Positions 22,027 through 23,113 of a stretch of 23,113 nucleotides of DNA are shown piece by piece. Position numbers and translations under genes: made by a program. This stretch comes from CAZGVW01 sp964529265 (GTDB taxonomy: Bacteria; Planctomycetota; Phycisphaerae; Phycisphaerales; UBA1924), in contig CAZGVW010000219.1 of the NCBI GenBank assembly GCA_964529265.1, positions 1 to 23,113 on the forward strand. The letters are read 5' to 3'. Every line of letters starts with the position of its first letter. Position 1 is the stretch's first letter. The notes beneath the pieces were generated by a model. It saw nothing but the letters and a program-made list of their open reading frames with translations. It was not told the origin of the DNA and did no database searches.

Positions 22027-22941
22027 TCACCCCCCCGCCGCGGCAAACCTGCGCACTGGCCACTCCCCGCTGAACACCTCTTCCACCGGGCTCGCCAGAA
22101 AAATCCGCTCCGAGCCCTCATCCCACCGCACCGTCGCCTCGCCCCCCACCAGCGACACCGTCGCCGCGCGCGACGCCCGACCCGTCTCCGCCGCCGCGGC
22201 CAGCGCAGCGCATGCGCCCGATCCGCACGCCGGCGTCGCCCCCGCCCCGCGCTCCCACGTGCGCAGAATCATCCGGTCCGCCCCCTCCACCTGCGCAAAC
22301 TGCACGTTGATCCGCTGCGGAAACGCCTTGTCGCGCTCGATCGGCGCCCCCGCCGCCTCCAGCGGCACGCGCTCCACGTCCGCGCAGAAGATCACGATGT
22401 GCGGATTCCCCACGGAAACGCACGTCACGCGCTCAGCCGCCCGCGCCGGCTTCATCCACGAAAGATCCCCCGAGCTCTTGAGTACGTCCCGAATCGGCGC
22501 ATCCACCACGCGCCGCCCCCCCACTTCGAACACCGGCGCCCCCATGTCGATCACCGCCGATTCCACCAGCCCGTGCGCGTTCGCCACCAGTTCGATCGCC
22601 CGCACGCCCGCGCCCGTCTGAATCAGACAATCCCCGCGGCTGTCCGGCGCGATGTACCCGCGGTCCGACGCCGCCTTCGCCGCGCACCGCGCCCCATTTC
22701 CCGAAATTTCCGCCTCCGACCCATCCGCGTTGAACAGCCGCATCCGGACATCCGCCGGTGGCCCCTCCGGCGGCAGCAGCGCAATCAACCCATCCGCCCC
22801 CACCCCGCAACGCCGGTCACACATCGCCCGCGCCAACCCCGAAAACTCGCGCATCGCCGCAATGTCATGGTCCCCGATCCCATCCAGGATCAGAAAATCA
22901 TTCCCCAACGCCTGAATCTTCGTAAACCTCACGCCCCTCAT
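22027..22941 (-). CDS. dapF: diaminopimelate epimerase
   Basis: A 304-aa cofactor-free epimerase converting LL- to meso-diaminopimelate for lysine and peptidoglycan. The start VRFTKIQALGNDFLILDG, the first catalytic Cys in ISGNGARCAAK and the second in TPACGSGACAAL are all present. FNADGSEAEISGNG, SVGNPHIVIF and the VEGADRM-to-RTWERGAG region are also standard. ATG 22941 gives the family-typical short leader. ATG 22959 adds six residues, and neither has a clear ribosome binding site. Its 3' end meets the palindromic repeats. Upstream is a very GC-rich spacer with inverted repeats and G-runs. No other lysine gene is in the window. Confidence 0.95.
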   Translation of the reverse strand: MRGVRFTKIQALGNDFLILDGIGDHDIAAMREFSGLARAMCDRRCGVGADGLIALLPPEGPPADVRMRLFNADGSEAEISGNGARCAAKAASDRGYIAPDSRGDCLIQTGAGVRAIELVANAHGLVESAVIDMGAPVFEVGGRRVVDAPIRDVLKSSGDLSWMKPARAAERVTCVSVGNPHIVIFCADVERVPLEAAGAPIERDKAFPQRINVQFAQVEGADRMILRTWERGAGATPACGSGACAALAAAAETGRASRAATVSLVGGEATVRWDEGSERIFLASPVEEVFSGEWPVRRFAAAGG

Positions 22942-22978
22942 CCTACCGCCGCTCACCATGGCGCTGCGCTACGACTGC

Positions 22979-23029
22979 GGGTGCCGTGGTGGCGCGGCGG
23001 GCCGGGGGCCCGGCACCCCCCGCCGCGCC
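22979..23029. repeat. interleaved inverted repeats upstream of dapF
   Basis: GGGTGCCG (22979-22986) can pair with CGGCACCC (23011-23018), and GGCGCGGCGGG (22991-23001) with CCCGCCGCGCC (23019-23029). The arms alternate A-B-A'-B', so the two hairpins exclude each other. A small CCGGG-GG-CCCGG palindrome (23002-23013) lies inside. It occupies the presumed dapF promoter or leader region. Confidence 0.7.
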
Positions 23030-23071
23030 GCGGGCGGGCCCCCCGGGTGGGGCGTGCCCCGGCCCCCGCGA

Positions 23072-23097
23072 CCCCCACCCCCCGACCCCCGACCCCC
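23072..23097 (-). other. G-quadruplex-type motif upstream of dapF
   Basis: On the minus strand four runs of five or six G (complement of 23093-23097, 23086-23090, 23078-23083 and 23072-23076) are separated by loops of only one or two bases (TC, TC, T). This is a strong quadruplex-forming pattern about 130-155 bp upstream of the dapF start. The runs also form a GGGGGTC heptamer repeat. Confidence 0.65.
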
Positions 23098-23113
23098 GAC
23101 CGCCAACACACAA

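Overview
The window looks like chromosomal DNA of a high-GC planctomycete, most likely of the class Phycisphaerae. The main clue is a secreted FG-GAP repeat protein at 2294-3739 that ends in a Cys-bounded dockerin-like module finishing in WGPC, a C-terminal tail I associate with Phycisphaerales. Genes are densely packed on both strands, many in ATGA or TGATG overlaps. The spaces between genes are unusually rich in short tandem and inverted repeats. I see no rRNA, tRNA, CRISPR array, transposase or phage gene. The lineage call is an inference from protein style; no marker gene is present.

Layout. 1-2293: a DUF3303-type protein (-), an OsmC-family peroxide reductase (+) and a RimJ/RimL-type acetyltransferase (-), separated by repeat tracts. 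2294-3739: the secreted FG-GAP/dockerin protein, preceded by a possibly structured leader. 3743-7950 (-): a tight four-gene cassette, transcribed in the order C39-like peptidase, RimK-like ATP-grasp ligase with an N-terminal RLAN-type domain, GCS2-type glutamate-cysteine-ligase-like enzyme, N-formylglutamate-amidohydrolase-like enzyme. 8105-9283 (+): an RMD1/DUF155 membrane-anchored protein. 9410-17010 (+): arginine biosynthesis in the order argR-argC-argB-argF-argG-argH-argJ. 17031-21893 (-): a probable operon, transcribed as SucC-like subunit, SucD-like subunit, citryl-CoA-lyase-like protein, acetyltransferase, degenerate HD-domain protein, 79-aa protein of unknown function. 22027-22941 (-): dapF.

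How the genes work together. The arg cluster encodes the acetyl-cycle route from acetylglutamate to arginine. ArgJ recycles the acetyl group, and an ArgR repressor heads the cluster behind a promoter that appears to give a leaderless mRNA. Only argD is missing from the window. The SucC/SucD/CCL-like trio is what a two-step citrate-cleaving system would need: citryl-CoA synthetase, then citryl-CoA lyase. That substrate assignment is inferred. The most system-like and least understood unit is the 3743-7950 cassette, which combines two different amide-forming enzyme families with a peptidase and an amidohydrolase. It probably makes and processes a glutamate- or amino-acid-containing peptide or peptide tag of unknown structure.
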